Positions 1 through 7,282 are shown, numbered from the stretch's first letter. The stretch is DNA of 9,456 nucleotides from CAZXBB01 sp964638815 (GCA_964638815.1 CAZXBB010000372.1:1-9456), one strand, 5' to 3'. The notes: generated by a model not told the origin, from the sequence alone. A program made the numbers and translations.

Positions 1-1
1 C

Positions 2-1921
2 CTCCGGCAGTCGCGAGATCTGCTCGACTACGCCGGCCGCGCGGCGAACCGCGCGGCGGAGGCGATCGCGACGCGCGAGGCGGAGGCGGCCTCCGGCACG
101 CCCCCGGCGAACGATGCCGCGTCCGGGCGAGGCGATGCGGAAGAACGCGCGGGGCGCGAGCGTCCGTCGCGTGACGGTGCGAACGGCGAGGCGAGGAACG
201 GCGAGACGAGGAACGGCGAGACGCGGAACGGCGAGGCCGGTGACGACGAAGCGCCGGACGACGCCGGCGAGGAGCAACCCGACGTGCACGTGCCGCGCGC
301 GGAGGACCGCCCGGTCACCGACGCCCAGCAGGACGTGCGCGACGAGCTCTCCGACCTCATCGAGCTGCTCGACCGCGACGAGGACACGTGGATCGTCCAG
401 CGCCAGCTCGAGAACCTGCTGGACGCGCAGGGCCAGCTCCAGGACGCGACCGCGCAGCTCGCGCGGGACACGCTCGGACAGTCGCTCGAGGATCTCACCG
501 AGGACCAGCGCAGCGAGCTTGATCGGATCGTGCAGCGTCAGCGCGAGCTGCCCGAGCAGGCGCGGCAGCTCATCGAGGAGATGCGGCGCCGGGCCGAGGC
601 GCTCGAGGAGCTCGACCCGCAGGCGTCGTCCGGGATGCGCAGCGCCGCGGACACCGGCGAGGCGCGGGAGGTTGACCGCGACATGCAGGCCGCGGCGGAC
701 AAGGCCGAGCAGAACCAGCTCCAGGGCGCCGCGGGCGCGCAGCAGGCGGCGTCGCAGTCACTCCAGCAGATGCTCCAGGATCTCGAGGAGACGCGCCGCG
801 CCCGTGCGGAGGAGCTGCTGCGTCAGCTCGCGAGCCTCATGGAATCGATCGACCGGCTCATCGTCGTCCAGGAGAACGAGCTGATGGCGCTCGCGAACGC
901 GGTGGAGAACGAGAACTTCTCCGGCCGCGACCGCGCGATGATCCGGCTGAACCAGAACACGCAGTCCGTCGCGGTGGAAGCCCGCGCGGCGGGACAGTCG
1001 TCACGGCGCATCGCCCGCACGCTCGACCGCGCCGCGGACGCGCAGGGGGCGGCGGTCGTCGCGATGCGGACGCGGCCCGTCGACCACGCGACGGCGCGCG
1101 AAGCGGAGGAGCGCTCGCTCGATCTTCTCAAGGAAGCGAGCAAGCTCGCGGACGAGCTCCAGGAGCAGACCGAGCAGGAGCAGACGCGCGAGCAGCGCGA
1201 GGCGCTCATCGGCGCCTACCGCGAGCTCGCCGAGAAGCAGGTCGCGGTGCGGGGCGAGACCATGGCTCTCGTCGGCCCCCTGGAGCTCGACCGCCGGCAA
1301 CTCGTGGAGTCGCGGCGGATCGGCAACGCGCAGCAGGAGATCCGGACGGGCCTCGCCGACGTGCAGGCGCGCACGAACGAGCTGGCCGACTCGGAGGTGT
1401 TCAGCTACGTGCACCGCCTCATGGACGAGTGGAGCGGCGCGGTAAGCGACGCGCTGTGGGAGGGCCGGGCCGACATCGACGCCACCGATCGCCAGCAGAT
1501 GATCGCCGACTCGATCCTGCGGCAGATCGAGGCGCTCGAGGAATCGATCGCGCCGCCCGACGAGTTCGCCGAGGAGGAGCAGCAGCAGCAGGGCGGCCAG
1601 GGCGGCCCCCCGTCTCCGCCGCAGCTCATTCCGCCCGTGGCCGAGGTGAAGCGTCTGCACGGTCTCCAGGAGCAGGTCTATGATCAGACGCGAAGCATCG
1701 ACGGCCGGTCGGACCTCGCCCCGGCGCAGCGCCGGCAGCGCGTGCGCGACCTCGGGCGGATGCAGCGCGAGCTGATGGAGATCGGCGAGCGGATCCTCGA
1801 ATCGCTCCAGGACACCGGTCCCGGACGGCTGGAGCCGGCGCCGACGGGTGGGGACGAGCCGCCGGGCGACGATCCCCTGATCCCCGACGACGAAACGCCC
1901 GGGGAGGGTTCGAACCCGTGA
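2..1921 (+). CDS. Long coiled-coil protein of an aerotolerance-type (MoxR/BatA) planctomycete cluster, 5' partial
   Basis: The frame is open from the window edge, so the start and any N-terminal membrane helices lie upstream. An internal ATG at 284 exists, but coding sequence clearly continues before it. About 639 residues are visible. An Ala/Glu/Arg-rich segment comes first, then four NGE(A/T)R pentapeptides (181-240), then an almost entirely helical Glu/Gln/Arg/Leu-rich body with long coiled-coil stretches. A Gln/Gly/Pro linker (about 1573-1640) leads to a last helical block ending in an acidic, Pro-rich tail. No catalytic motif was seen. The architecture resembles large planctomycete coiled-coil proteins encoded after MoxR ATPase, DUF58 and BatA-like genes, and distantly DUF4175-type proteins. 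That kinship is inferred from composition and the genes that follow. The stop overlaps the next start (GTGA), indicating translational coupling. A structural envelope role is likely; the exact function is unknown. Confidence 0.75.
   Translation, partial: LRQSRDLLDYAGRAANRAAEAIATREAEAASGTPPANDAASGRGDAEERAGRERPSRDGANGEARNGETRNGETRNGEAGDDEAPDDAGEEQPDVHVPRAEDRPVTDAQQDVRDELSDLIELLDRDEDTWIVQRQLENLLDAQGQLQDATAQLARDTLGQSLEDLTEDQRSELDRIVQRQRELPEQARQLIEEMRRRAEALEELDPQASSGMRSAADTGEAREVDRDMQAAADKAEQNQLQGAAGAQQAASQSLQQMLQDLEETRRARAEELLRQLASLMESIDRLIVVQENELMALANAVENENFSGRDRAMIRLNQNTQSVAVEARAAGQSSRRIARTLDRAADAQGAAVVAMRTRPVDHATAREAEERSLDLLKEASKLADELQEQTEQEQTREQREALIGAYRELAEKQVAVRGETMALVGPLELDRRQLVESRRIGNAQQEIRTGLADVQARTNELADSEVFSYVHRLMDEWSGAVSDALWEGRADIDATDRQQMIADSILRQIEALEESIAPPDEFAEEEQQQQGGQGGPPSPPQLIPPVAEVKRLHGLQEQVYDQTRSIDGRSDLAPAQRRQRVRDLGRMQRELMEIGERILESLQDTGPGRLEPAPTGGDEPPGDDPLIPDDETPGEGSNP
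181..240 (+). repeat. 15-bp tandem repeat, 4 copies (NGETR pentapeptides)
   Basis: Four head-to-tail 15-bp units, consensus GAACGGCGAGACGAG, lie at 181-195, 196-210, 211-225 and 226-240, with one to three mismatches between copies. They are in frame and encode NGEAR, NGETR, NGETR and NGEAG. The segment is a charged, probably disordered linker before the coiled-coil body. The period equals that of three other arrays in the window. Confidence 0.93.
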
Positions 1922-2730
1922 CGACCATGAACGGCAGTCCGTACCGCGTGAGCCCGGCGCTGGCCGGTCTCTGCCTCCTCGTCGTCCTTCCGTGCGCGGC
2001 GCAGAACGAGGCCCCCCGGAGCGAGACCTCACAGACCGAGGCCCCACAGACCGAGGCCCCACAGAACGACCCCGCCCCGGCGGCCCCGCCCCCCCCGGCC
2101 GAGAACGCCGCGGACGCGAATGGGATGGACAAGTCCAGGCCCCCGTCGCTCGACGAGATGCTCGGCATCACGGAAGCGGCGGAGGGCGAGGGGACGCGGG
2201 ACGTCGCGGAGACCGAGGCGGACCGGGAGCTCGAGCGCCGGCTCGACGAGAACGAGCTCGGCAACGCGTTTGCCGAGGCGATCGCGAAGATGGGCCTCTC
2301 GGCCGAGCAGCTCGAGCTCCACTTCGATACCGGGCTCGGCACGCAGCGCATCCAGGAGGACATCCTCGCGCGGCTCGAGCACCTGCTGAACGAGGCGAAG
2401 AAGCAGCAGGGCTCCGCCAGCAGCTCGTCGTCGTCGAGCGCTTCCTCGTCCGCCCAGAGCCAGTCGCAGCCGGGCAAGCAGGCGCAGAAGAGCCAGGGGC
2501 AGGAGCGGAAACCGAACGCGTCCGACAGCAGCCCGGAAGCGGGTGATCCGCCGGCGCGCGTGGACGGCGACATCAACACGCTCTTCGAGGAGGATCGCGC
2601 CGAGTGGGGCGCGCTGCCTCAACGCGTGCGCGACCTGCTGCTCCAGGGACGCGACGAGAAGTTCTCCAGCGTGTACGAGCAGCTCACGCGTGAGTACTAC
2701 CGGCGTCTCGCCGAAGAGGGGTCGAAGTGA
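1918..2730 (+). CDS. Secreted low-complexity protein with conserved helical C-terminus
   Basis: This is a 270-residue protein of unknown function. The GTG at 1918 overlaps the previous stop (GTGA) and sits about 10 nt after a GGAGG-like sequence at 1901-1909. An in-frame ATG at 1927 is the alternative start, with poorer spacing. Residues 10-28 form a signal peptide (hydrophobic SPALAGLCLLVVLPCAA) with likely cleavage after Ala28. The Cys is preceded by Pro, so a lipobox is unlikely. A disordered Pro/Glu/Gln/Thr stretch made of 15-bp repeats follows, then an acidic helical part, then a Ser/Gln-rich linker (about residues 162-200). The final block (about 220-265) contains WGALPQRVRDLLLQGR and an EQLTREYYRRLAEE end. 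It resembles the C-termini of planctomycete proteins found beside coiled-coil partners of BatA clusters. Tight coupling to both neighbours suggests it works with them in the periplasm or envelope. No enzyme motif was seen. Confidence 0.85.
   Translation: MTTMNGSPYRVSPALAGLCLLVVLPCAAQNEAPRSETSQTEAPQTEAPQNDPAPAAPPPPAENAADANGMDKSRPPSLDEMLGITEAAEGEGTRDVAETEADRELERRLDENELGNAFAEAIAKMGLSAEQLELHFDTGLGTQRIQEDILARLEHLLNEAKKQQGSASSSSSSSASSSAQSQSQPGKQAQKSQGQERKPNASDSSPEAGDPPARVDGDINTLFEEDRAEWGALPQRVRDLLLQGRDEKFSSVYEQLTREYYRRLAEEGSK
2001..2075 (+). repeat. 15-bp degenerate tandem repeat, 5 units (QTEAP pentapeptides)
   Basis: Units of 15 bp lie at 2001, 2016, 2031, 2046 and 2061. The copies at 2031-2045 and 2046-2060 are identical (ACAGACCGAGGCCCC), 2001-2015 differs at two positions, and the other two are degenerate. 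They encode QNEAP, RSETS, QTEAP, QTEAP and QNDPA directly after the signal peptide, so the array forms a flexible N-terminal linker of the mature protein. Confidence 0.85.
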
Positions 2731-3851
2731 TGCCCGCCGGCCGGGCGATGCGCGTCGTCACCGGGCTCGCCGCCGCACTGCTCGTGGCGACGCGCGTCCC
2801 GGCCCAGCCGGTCGCGGACGGGCCGCCGGACGAGCCTCCGGCCGAGCAGCCGGCCGCGGCTTCGCCGCCGCGGGAAGCGGAGCCCGACCGCAGCGCGGAG
2901 AACAACCCGATCGCCGGCGAGATGGACGAGGCGCTGCACGCGAGCGTCGCGAGCGGCTTCGCGTATCTCGAGAGCCAGCAGAACAGCGACGGCTCGTTCG
3001 GTCGCGGACGGTACGGGCGCCACGTCGGCATCACCTCGCTGTGCGCGCTCGCGTTCATGTCGGACGGCAACCTGCCCGGCCGCGGCCCGTACGGCGACAA
3101 CATCCAGGCCGCGCTCGAGTTCGTCCTCGATCACGCGACGGACACCGGCCTGCTCGCGGCGGAGACGTCGCACGGGCCGATGTACGGCCACGGCTTCGCG
3201 ACGCTCTTCCTCGGCGAGATCTACGGGATGAACCCGGAGGACAAACGCGTTCGCGACGCGCTCGTCAAGGCCATCGGGATCATCATCGGTACGCAGAACG
3301 AGGAGGGCGGATGGCGTTACCAGCCGGTCCCCTACGACGCCGACATCTCGGTGACGATCTGCCAGATCATGGCGCTGCGCTCGGCGCGCAACGCGGGCAT
3401 CAAGGTGCCGAAGACCACCATCGACCGCGCCGTCCAGTACGTTCGCGAGTGCCAGAACCCCGACGGGGGCTTCCGCTACATGCGGCAGACCGGCGGATCG
3501 GCGTGGCCGCGCACGGCGGCGGGCGTGGCGAGCCTCTTCTACGCCGGTATCTACGAGGACGACTCGATCGATCGCGGCCTCGAGTACCTCCTACGGAACG
3601 CCCTGCCCGGCCGGGCGATGACCGGTCAGGCGCACTACTACTACGGGCACTACTACGCCGTGCAGGCGATGTACCTCGCGGGCGGCGCGTCGTGGGAGCG
3701 GTGGTGGCCGGCGGTGCGGGACGAGCTCGTCGGGAAGCAGGCGAGCAGCGGCGGCTGGCTCGATCACTACGCCGGCGGCGCGTACTCGACGTCGATGAGC
3801 CTCATCATTCTGCAGATGCCGAAACGCTATCTCCCGATATTCCAGAAGTGA
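2730..3851 (+). CDS. Secreted prenyltransferase/squalene-oxidase-repeat (terpene-cyclase-fold) protein
   Basis: This 373-residue protein uses the ATG at 2730, which forms TGATG with the preceding stop. GTG 2727 and ATG 2748 are alternatives. An N-terminal signal peptide (MRVVTGLAAALLVATRVPA-like) and a disordered Pro/Ala/Glu segment precede an alpha/alpha-barrel repeat domain. QW-like repeat motifs are visible as QQNSDGSFG (residues 83-91), QNEEGGW (189-195), CQNPDGGF (241-248) and SSGGW (339-343). At the place where squalene-hopene cyclases carry DXDD, this protein has DADI (203-206), followed by SVT. At about 370 residues it is roughly half the length of a true cyclase, and it is exported. 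It is therefore probably a binding or scaffold protein, or an uncharacterised enzyme, rather than a hopanoid synthase. Proteins of this type are common in planctomycetes after coiled-coil/BatA genes, usually annotated as terpene cyclase/mutase family. Fold assignment is strong; function is open. Confidence 0.88.
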   Translation: MPAGRAMRVVTGLAAALLVATRVPAQPVADGPPDEPPAEQPAAASPPREAEPDRSAENNPIAGEMDEALHASVASGFAYLESQQNSDGSFGRGRYGRHVGITSLCALAFMSDGNLPGRGPYGDNIQAALEFVLDHATDTGLLAAETSHGPMYGHGFATLFLGEIYGMNPEDKRVRDALVKAIGIIIGTQNEEGGWRYQPVPYDADISVTICQIMALRSARNAGIKVPKTTIDRAVQYVRECQNPDGGFRYMRQTGGSAWPRTAAGVASLFYAGIYEDDSIDRGLEYLLRNALPGRAMTGQAHYYYGHYYAVQAMYLAGGASWERWWPAVRDELVGKQASSGGWLDHYAGGAYSTSMSLIILQMPKRYLPIFQK

Positions 3852-3855
3852 CTGC

Positions 3856-5121
3856 GTGAACAGCCGGGCCGGACAACCTCGGGTCGTGATGGCGCTCGTC
3901 GTGAAGGCGCTCGTCGTGAAGGCGCTCGTCGTGATAGCGCTCGCACTCGCCGGCCTCGCCGTGCCGGGCGCCGCGCTGGCGCGCGTGCCGGGCCCGGCCG
4001 AGACCGCGGAGACCCCCGATCCCGCGGACGCCGGCCTGCTGCTCGTTGACGGCGAGCTGCGCACGCACCGCGCGACCGACGTGATCCTCGACGCCCGCGG
4101 TCTGACATTCCGCGACGCTTCGACGGAGGCGCGCGCCCGGCGCGTCGAGGACTGCATCGCGCTCGCCCGGAGCGTCATCGCGCAAGCGGACCCGCGGCCC
4201 GGCCACGGACTCCTCCTGATCTCCGACGGACAGCGTCTGCCCGGCGTGCTCGCCGCCGACGCGCCCGCCGGGAGCGGGCGCGTCGCGTGGAAGCACGAGT
4301 GGCTGGGGACGATCAGCGTCCCGCTCGAGCGCGTCAGCGCCGTGCTGTTCCGCCCGACCTCCGGCCCGCCGGCATCGAGGCGCAACGACGTGGTCGCGAT
4401 GCTCAACGGCGATCGCCTCGAGGGCTTCGTGACGAGCGTCGCGGACCCGATCGTCATCGAGATCGAGATCGCCGGCGAGCAGCAGGAGGTGCAGGTGCCC
4501 GTCAAACGGGCCGCCGCAGTCGTGCTGGTGACGCCGCGCAGGGCGTCGGATGAGCGTCGCATCTGGCATACGGACGGGTCGGTGCTCGACGTCGAGCATC
4601 TCGCGATCGGCGACGACGGCTACGTGCGACTGCGCACGGGGTGGGTGCCCGCGCAGCAGGAGCCGCACCAGGTGCGGCTCGAGAACATCACGGCGGTGCT
4701 CTTCGATCCGAGGAGGATGATCCCGCTCGCCGACCTCTCGCCGAGCGCGGTCGAGGGGCCGCCGACGCGATACCTCGTGCCCGAGCCGCGCCCGCTCGAC
4801 CCCGACGCCCCGCTCGGCCTCGGCCGCATCTCGTACCGCGGGCCGCTGCTGGTCCGCTACGTGCTGCCCCGCGGCACGACGCGTTTCGCGGCGGAAGCCT
4901 CGCTCGACGCCGCGGCCCGCACGTGGGGCGATCTCGTGCTCGTCATTCGCGCCGACGACGAGGAGATCTACCGCCGCCGGCTCAACGGCGAGGAGCCGCG
5001 CGACTCGATCAACGTCAGCGTCGAAGGATCGGAGCTGACCATCGAGCTGCTGCCGGGCGCGCACGGTCCGGTGCAGGATCATCTCGTGCTCGAGCGCGCG
5101 ATGCTGCTGATCGAGCGATAG
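3856..5121 (+). CDS. Secreted beta-rich triple-repeat protein with NPCBM-like C-terminal domain
   Basis: This is a 421-residue exported protein starting at GTG 3856, 4 bp after the previous stop. ATG 3889 (residue 12) is the alternative; neither has a good Shine-Dalgarno sequence. The signal peptide spans about residues 9-42, with likely cleavage after A-L-A42. Its hydrophobic core is built from four 15-bp repeats and contains Lys17 and Lys22. Three related beta-rich units follow. Each begins with a DG-x-x-L element (DGQRLPG at 124, NGDRLEG at 184, TDGSVLD at 239) and ends with a strand like ISVPLERVSAVLF, VQVPVKRAAAVVL or HQVRLENITAVLF. Residues about 320-421 (GRISYRGPLLVRYV, then a strand-rich region with WGDLVLVIRADDEEIYRR) resemble NPCBM-type carbohydrate-binding modules common in planctomycetes. 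A surface-polysaccharide-binding role is inferred. No catalytic residues were recognised. Confidence 0.8.
   Translation: MNSRAGQPRVVMALVVKALVVKALVVIALALAGLAVPGAALARVPGPAETAETPDPADAGLLLVDGELRTHRATDVILDARGLTFRDASTEARARRVEDCIALARSVIAQADPRPGHGLLLISDGQRLPGVLAADAPAGSGRVAWKHEWLGTISVPLERVSAVLFRPTSGPPASRRNDVVAMLNGDRLEGFVTSVADPIVIEIEIAGEQQEVQVPVKRAAAVVLVTPRRASDERRIWHTDGSVLDVEHLAIGDDGYVRLRTGWVPAQQEPHQVRLENITAVLFDPRRMIPLADLSPSAVEGPPTRYLVPEPRPLDPDAPLGLGRISYRGPLLVRYVLPRGTTRFAAEASLDAAARTWGDLVLVIRADDEEIYRRRLNGEEPRDSINVSVEGSELTIELLPGAHGPVQDHLVLERAMLLIER
3886..3945 (+). repeat. 15-bp tandem repeat, 4 copies, inside a signal-peptide coding region
   Basis: Units at 3886, 3901, 3916 and 3931 share the consensus GTGAAGGCGCTCGTC. 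The middle two are identical, the first has one mismatch and the last three. They encode V(M/K/K/I)AL(V/A), forming the hydrophobic core of the exported protein's signal peptide. The period is in frame, so a copy-number change would lengthen or shorten the signal peptide without a frameshift. Confidence 0.93.
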
Positions 5122-5126
5122 GCCGC

Positions 5127-6428
5127 ATGATCACCGATCACGAGCGAGAACGGATCCGCCGCGTCAGCGACCTCCTCTACGACGCGACGCGGCCGATTCG
5201 CATCCTCAGCCACGTGACCTGGCACCCCGCGGTCCGCGCGCAGTTCTTTGCGCGCGGCGCGCGGGAACTGCCCGAGGTGGACTATCCGCCGTTCGACCCG
5301 TCGGAGCCCACCGCGATGGTCGCCGAGGCCCGCCGGCACATCGGCGGCGATGGTGTCGTGGACCGATGGCTGGTCCGCCTCGCCGACGTGATCGAGAAGA
5401 GCGCGCGGATGCTCGCGGCGTGCGGCACGCGCGAGTTCTTTCGCTACTCGAGCGAGTTGTACGGCACGCCGCGCGGGCCGCTCGCGGACGAGACCACCAC
5501 CGCCCTCGGCCTGGCGAGCCAGTTCGATCGCCTCATCGGGACGTTCACCGGCATCGACCTGGGCGCGCCGCCGCCGGCGTGCCACCTCGCGCAGGCCGTC
5601 GCCGACGAGATGGAGCGCGCCTCCCGGGCGATGTTCGGCGACGAGGCGCCCGAGGTGCTGATCGTGGACGAGCTGTCGGCGAACGCCCTCGCGGGACCGC
5701 GGCGGATCCGGATCCGCCGCACGGGATGCTTCACCGACAAGGACATCAGCCAGCTCGTCCACCACGAGGCGTACGTGCACGTGGCGACGTCGCTCAACGG
5801 ACTCGCGCAGCCGTACCTCCGGATCCTCGGCGCCAGCCACCCCGGCAACGTGAAGACGCAGGAAGGGCTCGCGGTGTTCGCGGAATTCGTGACCGGCTCG
5901 ATCGACCTCGACCGCATGCACCGGCTGGCGGACCGCGTGCTCGCGATCCAGATGGCGATCGACGGGGCGGACTTCCTCGACGTCTACCGGTACTTCCTCG
6001 ATCGCACGGGCACCGACGCCCAGGCGTTCGAGAACACCCGCCGCGTGTTCCGCGGCGGGGTCGTCAGCGGCGGGGCGCCGTTCACCAAGGACATCGTCTA
6101 CCTCGACGGTCTGCTGCGGGTGCACAGCTTCCTCCACGCGATCGTCACGACCGGGCGCGCCGACTGCCTGCGTCTGCTGTTCTGCGGCAAGCTCGACATC
6201 GAGGACATCCCCGTGCTGCACGAGCTGTCGCGTCACGGCATGTGCATCCCGCCGAAGTACCTTCCGCCGTGGGCGGCGGACCTGCGTTTTCTGCTGTGTC
6301 ACCTGGCCTACTCGTCGTTCCTCAACGGCATCGACGTCAGCCGGATGGAGCGGCACTACGACGTCCTGCTCGGGGCGACGCGGGCGCACGGCTCGGCGCC
6401 CGGACCGGCCCAGGCGAGCGCGTCCTGA
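5127..6428 (+). CDS. DUF1704 / QEGLA-motif putative zinc metallopeptidase (MATCAP-related family)
   Basis: This 433-residue cytoplasmic protein uses the ATG at 5127, 5 bp after the previous stop; a longer open frame reaches back inside the upstream gene but is shadow sequence. The family signature TQEGLA is present at residues 244-249. An HHEAYVH segment at 212-218 gives a HExxxH arrangement (H213, E214, H218), and Glu246 is a plausible third zinc ligand. Bacterial members are annotated as 'flavohemoglobin expression-modulating QEGLA motif protein'. The same family includes the eukaryotic tubulin carboxypeptidase MATCAP, for which zinc-protease activity is known. Length fits bacterial homologues and there is no signal peptide. 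The usual bacterial partners (N-formylglutamate amidohydrolase, ATP-grasp enzyme) are not in the window. Family membership is firm from the motifs; peptidase activity and substrate are inferred. It may be co-transcribed with the envelope genes upstream. Confidence 0.9.
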   Translation: MITDHERERIRRVSDLLYDATRPIRILSHVTWHPAVRAQFFARGARELPEVDYPPFDPSEPTAMVAEARRHIGGDGVVDRWLVRLADVIEKSARMLAACGTREFFRYSSELYGTPRGPLADETTTALGLASQFDRLIGTFTGIDLGAPPPACHLAQAVADEMERASRAMFGDEAPEVLIVDELSANALAGPRRIRIRRTGCFTDKDISQLVHHEAYVHVATSLNGLAQPYLRILGASHPGNVKTQEGLAVFAEFVTGSIDLDRMHRLADRVLAIQMAIDGADFLDVYRYFLDRTGTDAQAFENTRRVFRGGVVSGGAPFTKDIVYLDGLLRVHSFLHAIVTTGRADCLRLLFCGKLDIEDIPVLHELSRHGMCIPPKYLPPWAADLRFLLCHLAYSSFLNGIDVSRMERHYDVLLGATRAHGSAPGPAQASAS

Positions 6429-6442
6429 GGATCAAGCCGACG

Positions 6443-6922
6443 ATGGCCCCGGCCTTCGCCATACGGCGCGACGACCTCCGCGGACCCGAAGTGGCCGCGC
6501 TGCTGCGCGAGCACCTCGAGTTCGTGACGTCGATCTCGCCTCCGCAGAGCACGCACGCGCTGGACCTCGACGCGCTGCGCGCGCCGGACGTGACCTTCTG
6601 GAGCGTGTGGCAGGGGCGCGAGCTCGTCGGGTGCGGCGCGCTCAAGGAGATCGACGCGCGCCACGGCGAGATCAAGTCGATGCGGACGGCGGTATCCCAC
6701 CGGCGCAAGGGCGTGGCGACGGCGATGCTCGAGCACCTGCTGGGCGAGGGACGACGGCGCGGCTACGAGCGTCTGAGTCTCGAGACCGGATCGATGGCCG
6801 CGTTCGCGCCCGCCCGCGCGTTGTACACGCGTTTCGGGTTCGAATCGTGCGGGCCCTTCGGGGACTACGTGGACGACCCGAACAGCGTGTTCATGACCCG
6901 CTCGTACGGAAGCGCGACTTGA
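6443..6922 (+). CDS. GNAT family N-acetyltransferase
   Basis: This 159-residue cytoplasmic enzyme starts at ATG 6443, 14 bp after the previous stop; a TGAGG at 6426-6430 is a weak, rather distant ribosome site. It shows the GNAT fold in order: a strand with FWSVWQGRELVGCGAL, a strand IKSMRTAV, the acetyl-CoA pyrophosphate loop RRKGVA (residues 87-92, R-x-x-G-x-A), the helix TAMLEHLLGEGRRRG, and the C-terminal ALYTRFGFESCGPF with Tyr128 in the position often serving as general acid. It most resembles the YsnE-like small-molecule acetyltransferase group, by eye. The acceptor cannot be told from sequence; a small amine or amino acid is typical. It is read in the same direction as, and closely follows, the QEGLA gene. 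The only odd feature is the missing strong Shine-Dalgarno sequence. Confidence 0.9.
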   Translation: MAPAFAIRRDDLRGPEVAALLREHLEFVTSISPPQSTHALDLDALRAPDVTFWSVWQGRELVGCGALKEIDARHGEIKSMRTAVSHRRKGVATAMLEHLLGEGRRRGYERLSLETGSMAAFAPARALYTRFGFESCGPFGDYVDDPNSVFMTRSYGSAT

Positions 6923-6950
6923 ATTCAATCACGCGAGCGCGCACGGTCGA

Positions 6951-7262
6951 ATGTCGATCATCTTCGGGTTCATCTTCGTCTCGAGCCTCGCCGCCATCGT
7001 CGCGGGCATCGTGCTGGTGCTGTGTGATCGGCCATCGCCCTATCGTCGATGCCGCGCGTGCGGCTACCGGCTTGTCGGCGACGCGGGAGCGCGGTGCCCG
7101 GAGTGCGGCGCGGACCTGGCCGGCGAAGGAATCCGCAAAGCGGGCACGCGGGGCAATCCGCGGCGGGCGTACGTCGGGATCGCGCTGATGCTCCTCGGCG
7201 CGGTGTTCAGCGTCTGGTCGCTCATTTCCGTCATCATCGCGATCGCGTCGGCCACCCGGTAG
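6951..7262 (+). CDS. Small membrane protein with a zinc ribbon between two transmembrane helices
   Basis: This 103-residue protein starts at ATG 6951. Residues 3-24 form a hydrophobic helix. A rubredoxin-like zinc ribbon follows, with C34-x2-C37 and C49-x2-C52 in the form CRACGYRLVG...RCPECG. A basic linker (about 59-72) and a second hydrophobic helix (about 74-99) complete it. The 'CxxCGYxLxG...RCPECG' pattern is recurrent in planctomycete membrane proteins, where it is usually of unknown function. Four cysteines strongly imply a bound metal. Topology is not certain, but the Arg-rich residues flanking the ribbon would favour the cytoplasmic side. The gene lies 28 bp after the acetyltransferase gene without a clear ribosome site, and a GC hairpin follows the stop, so it may close the transcription unit. 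Confidence 0.82.
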   Translation: MSIIFGFIFVSSLAAIVAGIVLVLCDRPSPYRRCRACGYRLVGDAGARCPECGADLAGEGIRKAGTRGNPRRAYVGIALMLLGAVFSVWSLISVIIAIASATR

Positions 7263-7266
7263 CCGA

Positions 7267-7282
7267 CGCGGCTCGCGCCGCG
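7267..7282 (+). terminator. Short GC hairpin just after the zinc-ribbon gene (possible terminator)
   Basis: CGCGGC (7267-7272) pairs perfectly with GCCGCG (7277-7282) around a 4-nt TCGC loop, starting 4 bp after the stop codon. There is no T-tract, so a classical intrinsic terminator is not supported. In a genome this GC-rich, such a stem can also arise by chance. Confidence 0.3.

Noticed and set aside
1573..1605. CAG-rich (poly-Gln) microsatellite
   Set aside because: It is only a short run of four Gln codons (GAGGAGCAGCAGCAGCAG) within a low-complexity linker and is not a notable repeat.
1001..2062. Long minus-strand open frame of 353 codons
   Set aside because: It lies opposite the coiled-coil gene and has Arg/Leu/Ala-rich shadow composition, typical of GC-rich antisense frames, with no recognisable domain.
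2730..3851. A functional hopanoid or terpene cyclase
   Set aside because: The protein is about half the usual size, is exported, and lacks an intact DXDD motif.
2543..3859. Plus-strand open frame of 438 codons in another phase
   Set aside because: It overlaps the squalene-cyclase-repeat gene and reads as Arg-rich shadow sequence.
3805..5082. Minus-strand open frame of 425 codons
   Set aside because: It lies antisense to the triple-repeat secreted protein; composition is Arg/His/Val-rich without motifs.
5079..6389. Minus-strand open frame of 436 codons
   Set aside because: It is the mirror of the QEGLA-motif gene, whose family motifs on the + strand are unambiguous.
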